In this document: positions 1 through 9,016 of the stretch, one piece after another | Numbering within the stretch: the first letter of the stretch is position 1 | Layout: each line of letters starts with the position of its first letter | Assembly (NCBI RefSeq): GCF_025150745.1 | Contig: NZ_CP102282.1 | Location: 1,623,501 to 1,687,500, forward strand | Source: Eubacterium ventriosum | GTDB lineage: Bacteria; Bacillota; Clostridia; Lachnospirales; Lachnospiraceae | DNA: 64,000 nt | Direction: 5' to 3' | The notes under the pieces: model-generated | Told to the model about the DNA's origin: nothing | Database searches by the model: none | What the model saw: the letters and a program-made list of their open reading frames with translations, nothing else | Position numbers and translations under genes: made by a program

Positions 1-46
1 CAGTTTGATTTTGGAGAGATAGTGGAATAATTATTGAGGTACAATA

Positions 47-2686
47 ATGAATACAAAGATTAAAAGGATAATTGCATACATTTTAACAATAACACTACTT
101 GTAACAATGACGGGCATAAATAACTATGTTAAGGCAGATGAAAACATAGATCAGGGAAAGTGCGGCTTAAAGGCAAGTTATGTTATAGACAATGATGGAA
201 TACTTACAATATCTGGTAGTGGTAAGGTTACTAATAAAAATTGGTCAAGCTTCAAAGAACAAATAAAGAAAGTTGTTATAGAAGAAGGAGTAACAGAACT
301 TCCGTATGGAGCATTTAGTAACCATAAGAATCTAACCGATGTGATTATGGCTGATAGTGTAAGAAAGATTGGTAGTTGTACTTTTGATGGGTGCATATCT
401 CTTCTAAAAATAACATTATCAAAATCTTTGAAAGAAATTCCACTTAAAACATTTAATAATTGTGCTACATTAAAGGAAATTCAAATTCCTGATAGTGTTA
501 CAAAAATCAGTGATTATGGATTTTATAATTGCGTACAGTTAAAGGACATAACTATGTCTTCCAATATAGAAGAGGTGGGAAATGAAGTATTTGACAATAC
601 TGTTTTTTATAATGACAGTGATAATTGGACAGATGGAGTGCTTTATTGTGGAAATGTAGTGGCAGCATCTGATGAAAATATTTCCGGAGAGATTGTAATA
701 AAAGAAGGTACAAGAGTTATAAGTGAACATGCTTTTGAAGAAAGAAAAATCAGTGGGGTTAGTTTTCCTGAAAGTATGATTAGAATAGGCAATTGTTCAT
801 TTTATGAATGCAATTCATTAAAATCGGTTATTACAAAACCAGGTCTAAAGTATATAGGGGTGAATACTTTTTATCATAATGATTTGTTAAAGAATGTACA
901 ATTACCGGATACAGTAATCGAAATAGGTGCTGGAGCTTTTCAAGTATGTATAAGATTGGTAAGTATAAAGATGCCGGAAAATCTTGCAAAGTTAGGCGAA
1001 AAGGCATTTTATGGGTGTGCTTCGCTTGAAAGTTTTGAAGTGCCTAAGAGTGTATCAATAATTGGCGAAAATTGCTTTGAAGGATGTGAGCAACTTTCGG
1101 AATTTACTTCACATAGTACTGCTTATCCAGGAAACTATAAGAATGCATTGGCAGAATTAAAACTTTCAGAAACAATTGAAAAGATAAGAGCCATAGAAGG
1201 TTCAGCTTATGAAGAATATGCAAAGTCAAAGGGGATAACTTTTGAAAAGGTGGACGATTGGCAGACCATTGAATCAGAAAATGAATACGGAAAAATAACT
1301 GTTACAAAAAATCATAAGCAATATTCTAAAAATATTATTGATAATGGAAAAACATATTTGGACTATGCAAATATATCGAATAATAGTTCAGTTATAGCAA
1401 AAATCGAAAGTGAGTATTATAATCAGAATGAAGTACAGAATATTTTGAATGGGGATTTGATTAAGTATTTTCAAACAAAATATTTATATAAGGATTGTTG
1501 TATAACAATAGACTTAGGAAAAAGTATATCTTTTGACAAAATAAAATTATGGATTTGTAATACAGGTTTGGAATATGAAGTAAATATATCTAATGATAAT
1601 ATATATTTTCAAAGAGTAATGTATGTAACTAATCCATGTTTTAACGCTCGAACAGATGAATTAACATTAAGAGAAAATGTAAGTGCAAGATATGTACAGA
1701 TTAACAGGTTGTATGACAGTGGAGGAAGTGATTATTTATACGAAGTTGGAGTATATGGTGTGGAAGGTCAGGTGGAAAAAACGGACGAACCAGAAACCAC
1801 AACTAAAGAATCTGAACAGGAAGTTACCACAATAGATGAACAACAGGAAAGCACAGGGGAAAACATATATGAAACCACAACATATGAACGTGAATCCGTA
1901 ACAACAAGTGAAAAGCAGGGATGCGAATCGGAATCTGTGACAACAACCGATGCAAAAGATAATGAGGAATCGGCTACAACTACAGGAAAACAAGACCACG
2001 AATCTGTCAGCACTACGAAAAAGAAAAATTCTGAGTCAGAATTAGTTAGCACAACTAACAGTCAGAATAATCGTGCAACATCAAAAGCAAAAAATGAAAG
2101 ATTAGCAGTTCCAAAAATCAAAAGCATAAAAGAAAAGGACTACCACACAGTTCTTCTTGAATGGAGCAGGTCAAAAGATGGCTGTAGCTATGAAATATAC
2201 AGGTCAGAAAATAGGAAAGGAAGATATAAAAGAATAGCAACAACATCCAAACTACAATGTGCTGATAAGAATATTAAAGCAGGAAAAAAATATTTTTATA
2301 AAATAAAAGCAATTGAGGCAGATGAGACCATAACTTCAAGTGTTAAGAAAATAAAAATAAAAGGAACGCCATCAAAGCCATCTTTAAAACTTAAGGCAGA
2401 TAGTAGAGTTCTTAAAATAAAGTGGGGAATAATTAGCGACAACAGCAAAGGCGTAGAAGTGTATGTAAAATCCAATGGTGGAGGCTATAAAAAATACACA
2501 AAGATTTATGCAACAACTAATTTAAAGAAAAGCAAAAGTAAGAAAGGCGCAACAGGTATCGAAAGCCCGAAATCAGGAATGAAAAAAGGCTGTACATACC
2601 AGTTTAAGATAAGAACATATGCAATAGTAAACCGTAAAAAAGTTTACAGCAAATGGTCGAAAGTAAAGAAAATAAAAATTAAATAA
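47..2686 (+). CDS. Secreted BspA-like leucine-rich repeat protein with discoidin-like and FN3-like domains
   Basis: This 879-residue protein begins with a Lys-rich start and a hydrophobic signal segment (about residues 1-30). BspA-type LRR_5 repeats follow (about 70-400; recurring pattern of I-P-x-S-V-x-x-I-G-x-x-A-F with C-x-x-L). A beta-sandwich resembling an F5/8 type C (discoidin) domain lies at about 420-575, then a Thr/Glu/Ser-rich linker with repeated ATTT-like blocks (about 580-690), then two FN3-like domains ending in a very Lys-rich tail. There is no LPXTG motif, so any wall attachment is probably electrostatic. The start is set by GAGG eight bases upstream of the ATG. Family knowledge suggests adhesion or carbohydrate binding; the ligand is unknown. 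Confidence 0.85.
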   Translation: MNTKIKRIIAYILTITLLVTMTGINNYVKADENIDQGKCGLKASYVIDNDGILTISGSGKVTNKNWSSFKEQIKKVVIEEGVTELPYGAFSNHKNLTDVIMADSVRKIGSCTFDGCISLLKITLSKSLKEIPLKTFNNCATLKEIQIPDSVTKISDYGFYNCVQLKDITMSSNIEEVGNEVFDNTVFYNDSDNWTDGVLYCGNVVAASDENISGEIVIKEGTRVISEHAFEERKISGVSFPESMIRIGNCSFYECNSLKSVITKPGLKYIGVNTFYHNDLLKNVQLPDTVIEIGAGAFQVCIRLVSIKMPENLAKLGEKAFYGCASLESFEVPKSVSIIGENCFEGCEQLSEFTSHSTAYPGNYKNALAELKLSETIEKIRAIEGSAYEEYAKSKGITFEKVDDWQTIESENEYGKITVTKNHKQYSKNIIDNGKTYLDYANISNNSSVIAKIESEYYNQNEVQNILNGDLIKYFQTKYLYKDCCITIDLGKSISFDKIKLWICNTGLEYEVNISNDNIYFQRVMYVTNPCFNARTDELTLRENVSARYVQINRLYDSGGSDYLYEVGVYGVEGQVEKTDEPETTTKESEQEVTTIDEQQESTGENIYETTTYERESVTTSEKQGCESESVTTTDAKDNEESATTTGKQDHESVSTTKKKNSESELVSTTNSQNNRATSKAKNERLAVPKIKSIKEKDYHTVLLEWSRSKDGCSYEIYRSENRKGRYKRIATTSKLQCADKNIKAGKKYFYKIKAIEADETITSSVKKIKIKGTPSKPSLKLKADSRVLKIKWGIISDNSKGVEVYVKSNGGGYKKYTKIYATTNLKKSKSKKGATGIESPKSGMKKGCTYQFKIRTYAIVNRKKVYSKWSKVKKIKIK

Positions 2687-2691
2687 AAGAT

Positions 2692-2766
2692 AAAAAACAG
2701 GCTAAAAACAATGGTTGAGAGTTATAAAAGTTATGACAAAACCAACGTACAATAGCCTGTTTTTTT
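2692..2766 (+). terminator. Likely rho-independent terminator after the LRR gene
   Basis: The arms AAACAGGCTA and TAGCCTGTTT pair across about 48 bases that have weak internal pairing, and a run of T follows. It lies 6-80 bases after the stop codon at 2686. The long loop makes it less certain than a compact hairpin. Confidence 0.6.
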
Positions 2767-2887
2767 AATTAATAGAATTTCTTTGGAAATCCTATTAATT
2801 AAAAAATCCTCCGGAGGATCGCAGAGGCGCGGAGAGGTAGTTTTTCTTACGAACCGCGCCTCGCGAGAGAGTTCGTAAACGAACTCT
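2765..2887. repeat. Cluster of four inverted repeats between two transcription units
   Basis: Four perfect inverted repeats lie in series: TTAATTAATAG/CTATTAATTAA (2765-2775 with 2792-2802), the palindrome ATCCTCCGGAGGAT (2806-2819), GAGGCGCGG/CCGCGCCTC (2824-2832 with 2854-2862) and AGAGTTCGT/ACGAACTCT (2868-2876 with 2879-2887). An alternative pairing TTACGAAC/GTTCGTAA (2847-2854 with 2871-2878) competes with the last two. The GC-rich core is unlike the surrounding AT-rich DNA, which suggests a small mobile palindromic element or a structured leader RNA. Confidence 0.55.
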
Positions 2888-2986
2888 ATGTTTATGCCCT
2901 TTTTTGAAAGTCAATTCGCGAAAAATTTTTAAAAAAGGTGGTGGTATACTGGGGCTAACAAACGAAGGAAAGCAAAGGATAAATAA

Positions 2987-3562
2987 TTGAAAAATTATTA
3001 TGATTTATTGGAAATAAATAAGAATGCTTCAGAGGAAGTTATAAAATCGGCATACAGGGCTTTAGCTAAAAAATATCATCCCGATAATAATGGAATGTCA
3101 AATGCTGAAAAATTAGCTGAAATAAATGAGGCATATGAAGTTTTATCAAATCCTGAAAAAAAGAGAGAATATGATGCCCAACTAAAGGACGATAATGTGG
3201 ATACAGAAAAAACATACCATAAAAAAGCTGAGTATACACCAAAGCAAAACAACTATGAAAAATATGAAACAGATCCGGAAATGGATGCTGTTGCAAAAAG
3301 GTTTATGAAAAGCAAACCAATACGTTTTTTTAGAAGTGTGGGAAGAGAGATAAGTCACAGTCATTCTGAAAATCTTAAAAATGTTGATAATGCTTATTTA
3401 ATGGGGTTAAGTATGTCAGAGTATGAATTAGTAAAAGCGTTTAAAAAGTCGTCAGGTGCAGAAAGAGGAGGATACCGAAAAGCATTAGTCGAAAAAGGAC
3501 TTTTGAAAAGAGATTCACAGGGAAATCTTGTACCTACAGACGTGTTTAAAAATTTATATTAA
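2987..3562 (+). CDS. J-domain protein (DnaJ-like co-chaperone) with novel C-terminus
   Basis: This 191-residue protein has a complete N-terminal J domain (about residues 2-65) with the HPD tripeptide in K-K-Y-H-P-D-N, which stimulates Hsp70 ATPase activity. It lacks the G/F-rich, zinc-finger and client-binding domains of true DnaJ. The C-terminal 45 residues (about 135-180) carry a motif, SSG-x2-R-x-GY-x-KAL-x-E-x-GLLK, that recurs in the next gene. The start is TTG, preceded by a purine-rich AAGGA-like site. It probably recruits DnaK to a specific substrate or compartment. It is first in a run of four same-strand genes up to 5760. Confidence 0.8.
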   Translation: MKNYYDLLEINKNASEEVIKSAYRALAKKYHPDNNGMSNAEKLAEINEAYEVLSNPEKKREYDAQLKDDNVDTEKTYHKKAEYTPKQNNYEKYETDPEMDAVAKRFMKSKPIRFFRSVGREISHSHSENLKNVDNAYLMGLSMSEYELVKAFKKSSGAERGGYRKALVEKGLLKRDSQGNLVPTDVFKNLY

Positions 3563-3578
3563 AAGAGGAGAAACCAAT

Positions 3579-3884
3579 ATGGAAGATTACGATTTAGACA
3601 CAGAAAAAATCAAAAAATCAATGGAAAGTGGAATGAGAACGTTAGAAAACGGATTTCAAAAATTAAGCAATGATGTAAAAAATGAGGAAGGAGTATTCGG
3701 AAAGTTATTTAGCAAATCAATTTCATTTTTGCAGGAAGGTAATGCAAAATATGAAGATGCATATTACGAGGCAATGAATATGTCAGACAAAATGTTGATG
3801 CGAAGATATAAAAATTCATCAGGTTTCAAAAGAACAGGTTATGCGAAAGCATTAAGAGAAAGAGGATTGCTTAAAGACAAGTAA
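3579..3884 (+). CDS. Small partner protein sharing the C-terminal motif of the J-domain protein
   Basis: 101 residues. I chose the ATG at 3579 because AGAGGAG sits eight bases before it; the open frame continues upstream to 3528, inside the previous gene. The N-terminal half is charged and helical. The C-terminal 45 residues align by eye with the C-terminus of the preceding J-domain protein: A-Y-Y, MS, L-x4-YK-x-SSG-x2-R-x-GY-x-KAL-x-E-x-GLLK. It has no J domain, signal peptide or membrane segment. The shared module suggests a common binding partner or assembly of the two proteins. The function is unknown. Confidence 0.75.
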   Translation: MEDYDLDTEKIKKSMESGMRTLENGFQKLSNDVKNEEGVFGKLFSKSISFLQEGNAKYEDAYYEAMNMSDKMLMRRYKNSSGFKRTGYAKALRERGLLKDK

Positions 3885-3930
3885 AGTAGAACATTAGATA
3901 ATTTATTTAAAAGAATAGGAGAGTAAGAAA

Positions 3931-4098
3931 ATGGCAGAGAAATTTAATCATATAGCATACATTTGCAGTTATTGTGGAGCACGTCAGGTGAAATCAGCAG
4001 GAAGCGGACGTCCTGCACCGGGTACATGTGCAAGAAAAGGTAAAACAAGGGACGGAAGATCAAAACCACATACATGGGTTATTGATAAGAAGTTTTAG
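3931..4098 (+). CDS. 55-residue CxxC mini-protein
   Basis: A short gene with start ATG at 3931 after AGGAGAG and stop TAG at 4096. The protein has one C-S-Y-C-G knuckle (Cys 12 and 15) and a third Cys at about 33 in P-G-T-C-A, then a basic K-x-K-T-R-D-G-R-S-K-P-H stretch and W-V near the end. The pattern resembles half a zinc ribbon plus a Cys/His pair, so metal or nucleic-acid binding is plausible. I do not recognise the family. It lies in the same direction between two genes of the J-domain group, with spacings of 46 and 93 bases. Confidence 0.65.
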   Translation: MAEKFNHIAYICSYCGARQVKSAGSGRPAPGTCARKGKTRDGRSKPHTWVIDKKF

Positions 4099-4191
4099 GA
4101 ATGTTTTAAATGCCAAGGAGTAAACGTAGGAAATGCAGGCAGTTAATTATTATTTTTCGAGAATTAAATATGAATTGCGGAGGAGAAACAA

Positions 4192-5760
4192 ATGGCAAAG
4201 AAAGTAAGATTTTCATTAGAAATGAAAAATGGAGTAGAGGTAACGGATTTAGAATCACTAAAGGAAAATTTTGACATAGAAAAAGTTAAGCAATATATGA
4301 TTGACGGCAGACTTTTAACATGGCTTCAGGACAGATATTATGAGGATGAAGCGGATGAAGTAGAAGAACTTGATGAAGAGGATAGAAAGCTTGGTGAAAA
4401 ACTTTGTGAAATCTTTGAAGTGCCATATGATCCAAGGGAGGAACAATCAGCAGAAATGATTGAAAGATTAAACAAGCTTAAGGAGTATACATGTAACGAA
4501 GAAGTATTAAATCATGTAACAAGTGTAGCCTTTTCTCAGGAAGAATTAGCAGATTTGTTAGATGAAGAGGAAGAGGTTATTTATCTTTGTGGAGACAGAT
4601 TTAGCATTCCATTAAGCAAAACTAATACAACATACATTGGTGTAAATGAGCCAATTGTAACTTACAAAAATAAAAAGAATAAAAATCTTGACGAACTTGG
4701 AATTAAGTTTGCATATGTAAAATTTGATGAAGGGGTTGTTAATACACCTCAGATAGCTGAAATAGATAAGACCGAAAACAAAAATTATAATGAAGAACAA
4801 CATAAAGATGAGGAAAGACTAGAAGAATATCCAATAATTTTATTTGCAGAAAATTCACCGTATAAAGGGTCAGAATACAGATGTCTTTATATGAATGATC
4901 CAAGGACGGGTATGGATGTAAAAATTTCAGAGGAAAGAAAAGATTCAGTAGTAGATTACTGTAATTCAAAAGAATATGTTTTTTATGCATTTGAAAATGA
5001 CAATAACATTATGAGATATAATATTAGGACAGGTGAAACAATGATAATTCCAACCAAATTAAAAGGAAAAATGGGACTAGTGTATAAAGAAGATTCATTG
5101 TTTAATATGTTTGAAAAAGTAGATTATTTTGAAGAAAGGAAAAGAAAGGAGGAAGAATACAAAAAAACTACATATAATACAAGACGCTGTGGTTTTGTTG
5201 ATCAAACTGACATTAACCGAACAAATGGGAAGGAATCAGAATTTGACAGAGATATTTCAGATTTACAATATGAGAGAACAATGTTTTGTGGAGAAAACTG
5301 CGTAATAGTCAGAAATCCTGAAAATGGAAAATTTGTTCAAATTGGATTTGATGGGAATAGTCAAAAGGAGATTAGCATATTAGGAAATGATGAAACATGT
5401 GCTATAGGATGGATTCATAAGGACATTATATATTATTGCAATATGGGAACTTATATGATGTATAACTTAAAGACACGTGTAAACCAAAAAATAAAGTCAG
5501 AAGATGAATATTATAAAATTCCTTTTTTAGTTACGGATGGTGAATGTGTTTGTTATCCTGAACAATATGCTGAATACAAAAAGAATGGTGAATATATTGA
5601 CAGTTTTTACAGAGTGATTTGCCAAAATATGGATGGAACTGACAAAAAAGTAGTTAAGGACAGACTGAATACATCATCTAGTGAAGTAAAAGCAATAGTC
5701 ATTAATGGAAACAAAATAAAAATAAAACAGTATAGTAAAAGTTTTGTAATTGAAAAATAA
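4192..5760 (+). CDS. Cytoplasmic protein with propeller-like C-terminal half, function unknown
   Basis: 522 residues, start ATG with GCGGAGGAG upstream. There is no signal peptide or membrane segment. The first 210 residues are acidic with D/E clusters. The C-terminal half has blades of the form Y-x-F/Y-Y-x6-M-x-Y-N-x-R/K-T, resembling the beta-propeller repeats of DUF5050-type proteins (for example near residues 260-285 and 408-430). It ends the run of genes beginning with the J-domain protein and is followed by a strong terminator. It may be a scaffold or substrate of that system; this is inference from position only. Confidence 0.7.
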   Translation: MAKKVRFSLEMKNGVEVTDLESLKENFDIEKVKQYMIDGRLLTWLQDRYYEDEADEVEELDEEDRKLGEKLCEIFEVPYDPREEQSAEMIERLNKLKEYTCNEEVLNHVTSVAFSQEELADLLDEEEEVIYLCGDRFSIPLSKTNTTYIGVNEPIVTYKNKKNKNLDELGIKFAYVKFDEGVVNTPQIAEIDKTENKNYNEEQHKDEERLEEYPIILFAENSPYKGSEYRCLYMNDPRTGMDVKISEERKDSVVDYCNSKEYVFYAFENDNNIMRYNIRTGETMIIPTKLKGKMGLVYKEDSLFNMFEKVDYFEERKRKEEEYKKTTYNTRRCGFVDQTDINRTNGKESEFDRDISDLQYERTMFCGENCVIVRNPENGKFVQIGFDGNSQKEISILGNDETCAIGWIHKDIIYYCNMGTYMMYNLKTRVNQKIKSEDEYYKIPFLVTDGECVCYPEQYAEYKKNGEYIDSFYRVICQNMDGTDKKVVKDRLNTSSSEVKAIVINGNKIKIKQYSKSFVIEK

Positions 5761-5803
5761 GAACAATAATAAAGACATATTAATTTAAGAACTAAAAAAC
5801 AAG

Positions 5804-5835
5804 AAATAAAGGAGATTATTCTCCTTTATTTTTTT
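5804..5835 (+). terminator. Rho-independent terminator after the J-domain operon
   Basis: A perfect 12-bp stem, AAATAAAGGAGA with TCTCCTTTATTT, a TTAT loop and a run of T. It closes the 2987-5760 gene group before pyrH. Confidence 0.9.
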
Positions 5836-5926
5836 GATAATATATGTTATTCTATGTTTAGATTTTTGCGCTTATATATTGTTTAATATATGAAATTATG
5901 TTGCGCATATATTAGAGGAGATAAAG

Positions 5927-6625
5927 ATGAACAGAGTTTTATTAAAGTTAAGTGGGGAAGCCTTAGCAGGTGATAAAAAAACTGGTTTTGATGAAGATAC
6001 TTGTGTAGCTGTTGCAAAACAGGTTAAGACTATAGTAGATAAGGGAGTTCAGGTAGCTATCGTTATCGGTGGTGGAAATTTCTGGAGAGGACGTACAAGC
6101 AATAAGATTGACAGACCAAAGGCTGACGGAATCGGTATGATGGCAACAATTATGAACTGTATGTATGTATCAGAAATTTTCAGAACAGAAGGAATGGATA
6201 CTAATGTGTATACACCTTTTGCATGCGGAACATGGACTAAGTTATTTTCAAAGGATGAGGCAGTAGCAGACCTTAATGCAGGAAAGGTTGTTTTCTTTGC
6301 AGGTGGTACAGGACATCCTTATTTCTCAACAGATATGACTATGGTTCTTAGAGCCATTGAAATTGAAGCTGACTGCATTCTTGGTGCAAAAGCAATTGAC
6401 GGTGTTTATGACAGTGATCCTGCTGTTAACCCTGATGCTAAGAAGTACGATGAACTTTCAATCAGCAAGATTGTTGATGACAGATTAGGTGTTATTGACT
6501 TGGCTGCAAGTGTTCTTGCAATGGAGAACAAGATGCCAATGTTATTATTTGGATTAAACGAAGAAGACAGCATTAACAAGGCTGTATCAGGTGAAAAGAT
6601 TGGCACAAAGATTACTGTAGAATAG
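5927..6625 (+). CDS. pyrH: UMP kinase
   Basis: 232 residues, the usual length for bacterial PyrH. It phosphorylates UMP to UDP with ATP in pyrimidine nucleotide synthesis and belongs to the amino-acid kinase fold. Visible signatures are the N-terminal L-K-L-S-G-E-A-L (residues 5-12), the glycine loop V-I-G-G-G-N-F-W-R-G-R (about 46-56) and a D-G-V-Y-D-S-D-P segment near residue 160. The ATG at 5927 follows AGAGGAG. It heads the classic Firmicutes block pyrH-frr-uppS-cdsA-dxr-rseP-ispG-polC. The usual upstream rpsB-tsf are not in this window; the J-domain operon is there instead. Confidence 0.97.
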   Translation: MNRVLLKLSGEALAGDKKTGFDEDTCVAVAKQVKTIVDKGVQVAIVIGGGNFWRGRTSNKIDRPKADGIGMMATIMNCMYVSEIFRTEGMDTNVYTPFACGTWTKLFSKDEAVADLNAGKVVFFAGGTGHPYFSTDMTMVLRAIEIEADCILGAKAIDGVYDSDPAVNPDAKKYDELSISKIVDDRLGVIDLAASVLAMENKMPMLLFGLNEEDSINKAVSGEKIGTKITVE

Positions 6626-6641
6626 TTAATAATTATTAACT
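6624..6641. repeat. 18-bp perfect palindrome overlapping the pyrH stop codon
   Basis: AGTTAATAATTATTAACT begins within the TAG stop of pyrH. It could form a weak AU hairpin in the pyrH-frr spacer, which is unusually long (152 bases) and almost purely A/T. No T run follows, so it is not called a terminator. Confidence 0.4.
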
Positions 6642-6777
6642 GAAAAGTAATTTTGGATAATAACTATAGAATCAAAAATTTTAAGGATTATATAATTAGA
6701 AATATAAAAAGATTATTAATCAAAAAATTATTAAGTATAAAATTTTATTAATTATAAAAGATTAGAGGAGAATTATA

Positions 6778-7332
6778 ATGGAAGAATTATTAATGATATA
6801 CGAAGATAAGATGGAAAAATCTTTGGCTAATTTAGGTGAAGAATATGCAACAATCAGAGCAGGACGTGCTAACCCACATATTCTTGACAAAATCAAAATT
6901 GATTACTATGGAACACCAACACCTCTTCAGCAGGTAGGTAACGTTTCAGTTCCTGAAGCAAGAATGATTTGTATTCAGCCTTGGGACGCTTCAATTCTTA
7001 AAGATATTGAACATGCAATTAATATGTCAGATGTAGGAATTAACCCTACAAACGATGGTAAGGTTATTCGTCTTGTATTCCCTGAACTTACAGAGGACAG
7101 AAGAAAAGAACTTGTTAAGGATGTTAAGAAGAAGGGCGAAAATGCCAAGATTGCTATCCGTAACATCAGAAGAGATGCAATTGATGCCATTAAGAAGAAA
7201 GGCAAAGAAGACGGCATTTCAGAAGATGAAGTAAAAGGATATCAGGATGATGTTCAGAAGAAGACAGATGAATACATTAAGAAGATTGATGTGGCAATCG
7301 AAGAAAAATCAAATGAAATAATGACAGTATAA
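6778..7332 (+). CDS. frr: Ribosome recycling factor
   Basis: 184 residues, matching the family length of about 185. With EF-G it splits post-termination ribosomes. The family core R-A-G-R-A-N-P-H-I-L-D is at about residues 27-37, followed by the Y-G-T-P-T-P-L-Q-Q hinge region, and the helical domain near the C-terminus contains R-R-D-A-I-D-A-I-K-K. The start ATG at 6778 follows AGAGGAG. It sits between pyrH and uppS as in most Firmicutes. Confidence 0.97.
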   Translation: MEELLMIYEDKMEKSLANLGEEYATIRAGRANPHILDKIKIDYYGTPTPLQQVGNVSVPEARMICIQPWDASILKDIEHAINMSDVGINPTNDGKVIRLVFPELTEDRRKELVKDVKKKGENAKIAIRNIRRDAIDAIKKKGKEDGISEDEVKGYQDDVQKKTDEYIKKIDVAIEEKSNEIMTV

Positions 7333-7356
7333 TAAAATATCAGATTTTAGAGAATA

Positions 7357-7380
7357 AGAGGAAACCTGTGTTTCCTCTAT
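7357..7380 (+). terminator. Hairpin between frr and uppS
   Basis: A 9-bp perfect stem, AGAGGAAAC with GTTTCCTCT, a CTGT loop, followed by ATTTTC. The short T run suggests partial termination or an mRNA processing/stability element inside the operon. Confidence 0.55.
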
Positions 7381-7404
7381 TTTCGGTTAAAGGAGATTAA
7401 TTAT

Positions 7405-8142
7405 ATGGCAAAAAAGATTGATATAACAGGACTTAATATACCAAAGCATGTTGCCATTATTTTGGATGGAAACGGCAGATGGGCAAAGAAAAGATTTCTT
7501 CCAAGAAACGCAGGACATGCAGCAGGTGCAAAGAATGTGGAGAAGATTATTAAAGATGCCCACGATATGGGAATTGAATATATTACAATGTATGCTTTTT
7601 CAACTGAGAATTGGAACAGACCTGATGATGAAGTAAAGGCTCTTATGAAGCTTCTTAGAAATTATCTTTCAGACTGTATTGAGAGAGCAAACAAGAACAA
7701 TATGATTGTTAAAGTAATTGGTAAGAGAGAGAGACTTGATCAGGATATTCTTGACAGAATTGATGAGTTAGAGGAATGCTCAAAGAACAATACAGGAATT
7801 ACTTTTATTATAGCTCTTAATTACGGAAGCCGTGATGAAATAACAAGAGCAACTAAGAAGATGGCAAAGGCTGTTGCAGACGGAGAGTTAAATCCTGATG
7901 ACATTACAGAGGATACTGTTAATTCATATTTAGATACAGCAGGCATTCCTGATCCTGACCTTCTTATTAGAACAAGTGGTGAGATAAGATTGTCTAATTA
8001 TCTTTTATGGCAGTTGGCTTACACAGAGTTTTATTTTACAGATGTTTTATGGCCGGATTTTAACAAAGAAGAATTAAAGAAGGCTATTGTAAAATATAAT
8101 GAAAGAGACAGACGTTTCGGCAGAGTAAAAACAGAAGAATAA
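7405..8142 (+). CDS. uppS: Undecaprenyl diphosphate synthase (cis-prenyltransferase)
   Basis: 245 residues. It extends farnesyl diphosphate with eight isopentenyl units to make the C55 carrier for peptidoglycan and wall polymers. The catalytic motif I-I-L-D-G-N-G-R-W-A places the essential Asp at residue 21, and the R-T-S-G-E-I-R-L-S-N segment near residue 195 binds the diphosphate. AAAGGAG precedes the ATG. Its neighbours supply precursors (dxr, ispG) and phospholipid (cdsA), so the block is an envelope-lipid operon. Confidence 0.97.
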   Translation: MAKKIDITGLNIPKHVAIILDGNGRWAKKRFLPRNAGHAAGAKNVEKIIKDAHDMGIEYITMYAFSTENWNRPDDEVKALMKLLRNYLSDCIERANKNNMIVKVIGKRERLDQDILDRIDELEECSKNNTGITFIIALNYGSRDEITRATKKMAKAVADGELNPDDITEDTVNSYLDTAGIPDPDLLIRTSGEIRLSNYLLWQLAYTEFYFTDVLWPDFNKEELKKAIVKYNERDRRFGRVKTEE

Positions 8143-8182
8143 AATAATATTATAAATACATAATGGTAGGAGAAAAACAAAA

Positions 8183-9007
8183 ATGGTTTTAAGTAAATTT
8201 GCAAATAAATCTTTCTTTACAAGATTATTAAGTGGAATAGTTCTAGTAGCTTTAATGTTGGCTACAATTATACCGGGAGGAAACATTCTTTTTGTGGCAA
8301 ATCTTTTGATTTCAGTAGTTGGTGTGTATGAATTATACAAGATTCTTGGAATTGAAAAAAATTCACTTGGAATTACAGGTTATATAGCAGTTTTGGCATA
8401 TTATGCAGTACTTTATTTTGATAAGAAAGAATATATGATGATTCTTATGGTAGTATTTTTAATGTGCTTACTTGCTCAGTATGTATTTATGTTCCCTAAG
8501 TATAAAACAGAACAGATTTCAAATGCTATTATGAGTATGTTATATGCAGGCGTAATGTTATCATATCTTTATAGTGTACGTGAGGGAAATAACGGAGCAT
8601 ATACAGTATGGCTTATTTTCCTTTGCTCATGGGGAAGTGATACATGTGCATACCTTGCAGGTGTAGCTTTTGGAAAACATAAGATGGCTCCTGTTTTAAG
8701 CCCAAAGAAGTCAGTTGAAGGTGCAGTTGGGGGTGTTGTTGGAGCAGCAGCACTTGGAGCAATTTATGCAACAATTTTTTCAAGAAATATTACAATGAGC
8801 ATTAATCCGGTTGCGGGATTTGCAATTATTTGTGCAGTGGGAGCTTTAATTTCAATGGTAGGCGACCTTGCTGCATCAGCTATTAAGAGAAATCATGATA
8901 TCAAGGATTATGGCAAATTAATTCCCGGACATGGCGGAATTATGGATCGATTTGACAGTGTTATTTATGTGGCACCTGTTATTTGGATTTTATTACAGAT
9001 TTTTTAA
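8183..9007 (+). CDS. cdsA: Phosphatidate cytidylyltransferase
   Basis: 274 residues, multi-pass membrane protein with several hydrophobic segments from residue 15 onward. It makes CDP-diacylglycerol from CTP and phosphatidic acid. The C-terminal CDS signature is clear: S-A-I-K-R-N-x-D-I-K-D-Y-G-x-L-I-P-G-H-G-G with the D-R-F-D-S metal-binding end, and a K-S-V-E-G segment before it. RBS GGTAGGAG precedes the ATG. It follows uppS by 40 bases and is 9 bases from dxr. Confidence 0.95.
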   Translation: MVLSKFANKSFFTRLLSGIVLVALMLATIIPGGNILFVANLLISVVGVYELYKILGIEKNSLGITGYIAVLAYYAVLYFDKKEYMMILMVVFLMCLLAQYVFMFPKYKTEQISNAIMSMLYAGVMLSYLYSVREGNNGAYTVWLIFLCSWGSDTCAYLAGVAFGKHKMAPVLSPKKSVEGAVGGVVGAAALGAIYATIFSRNITMSINPVAGFAIICAVGALISMVGDLAASAIKRNHDIKDYGKLIPGHGGIMDRFDSVIYVAPVIWILLQIF

Positions 9008-9016
9008 GGAGACGAT

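Noticed and set aside
1736-2052. Long open frames antisense to the Thr-rich linker of the LRR gene
   Set aside because: They arise from low-complexity composition, have no ribosome sites and encode Phe/Cys/Ser-rich nonsense.
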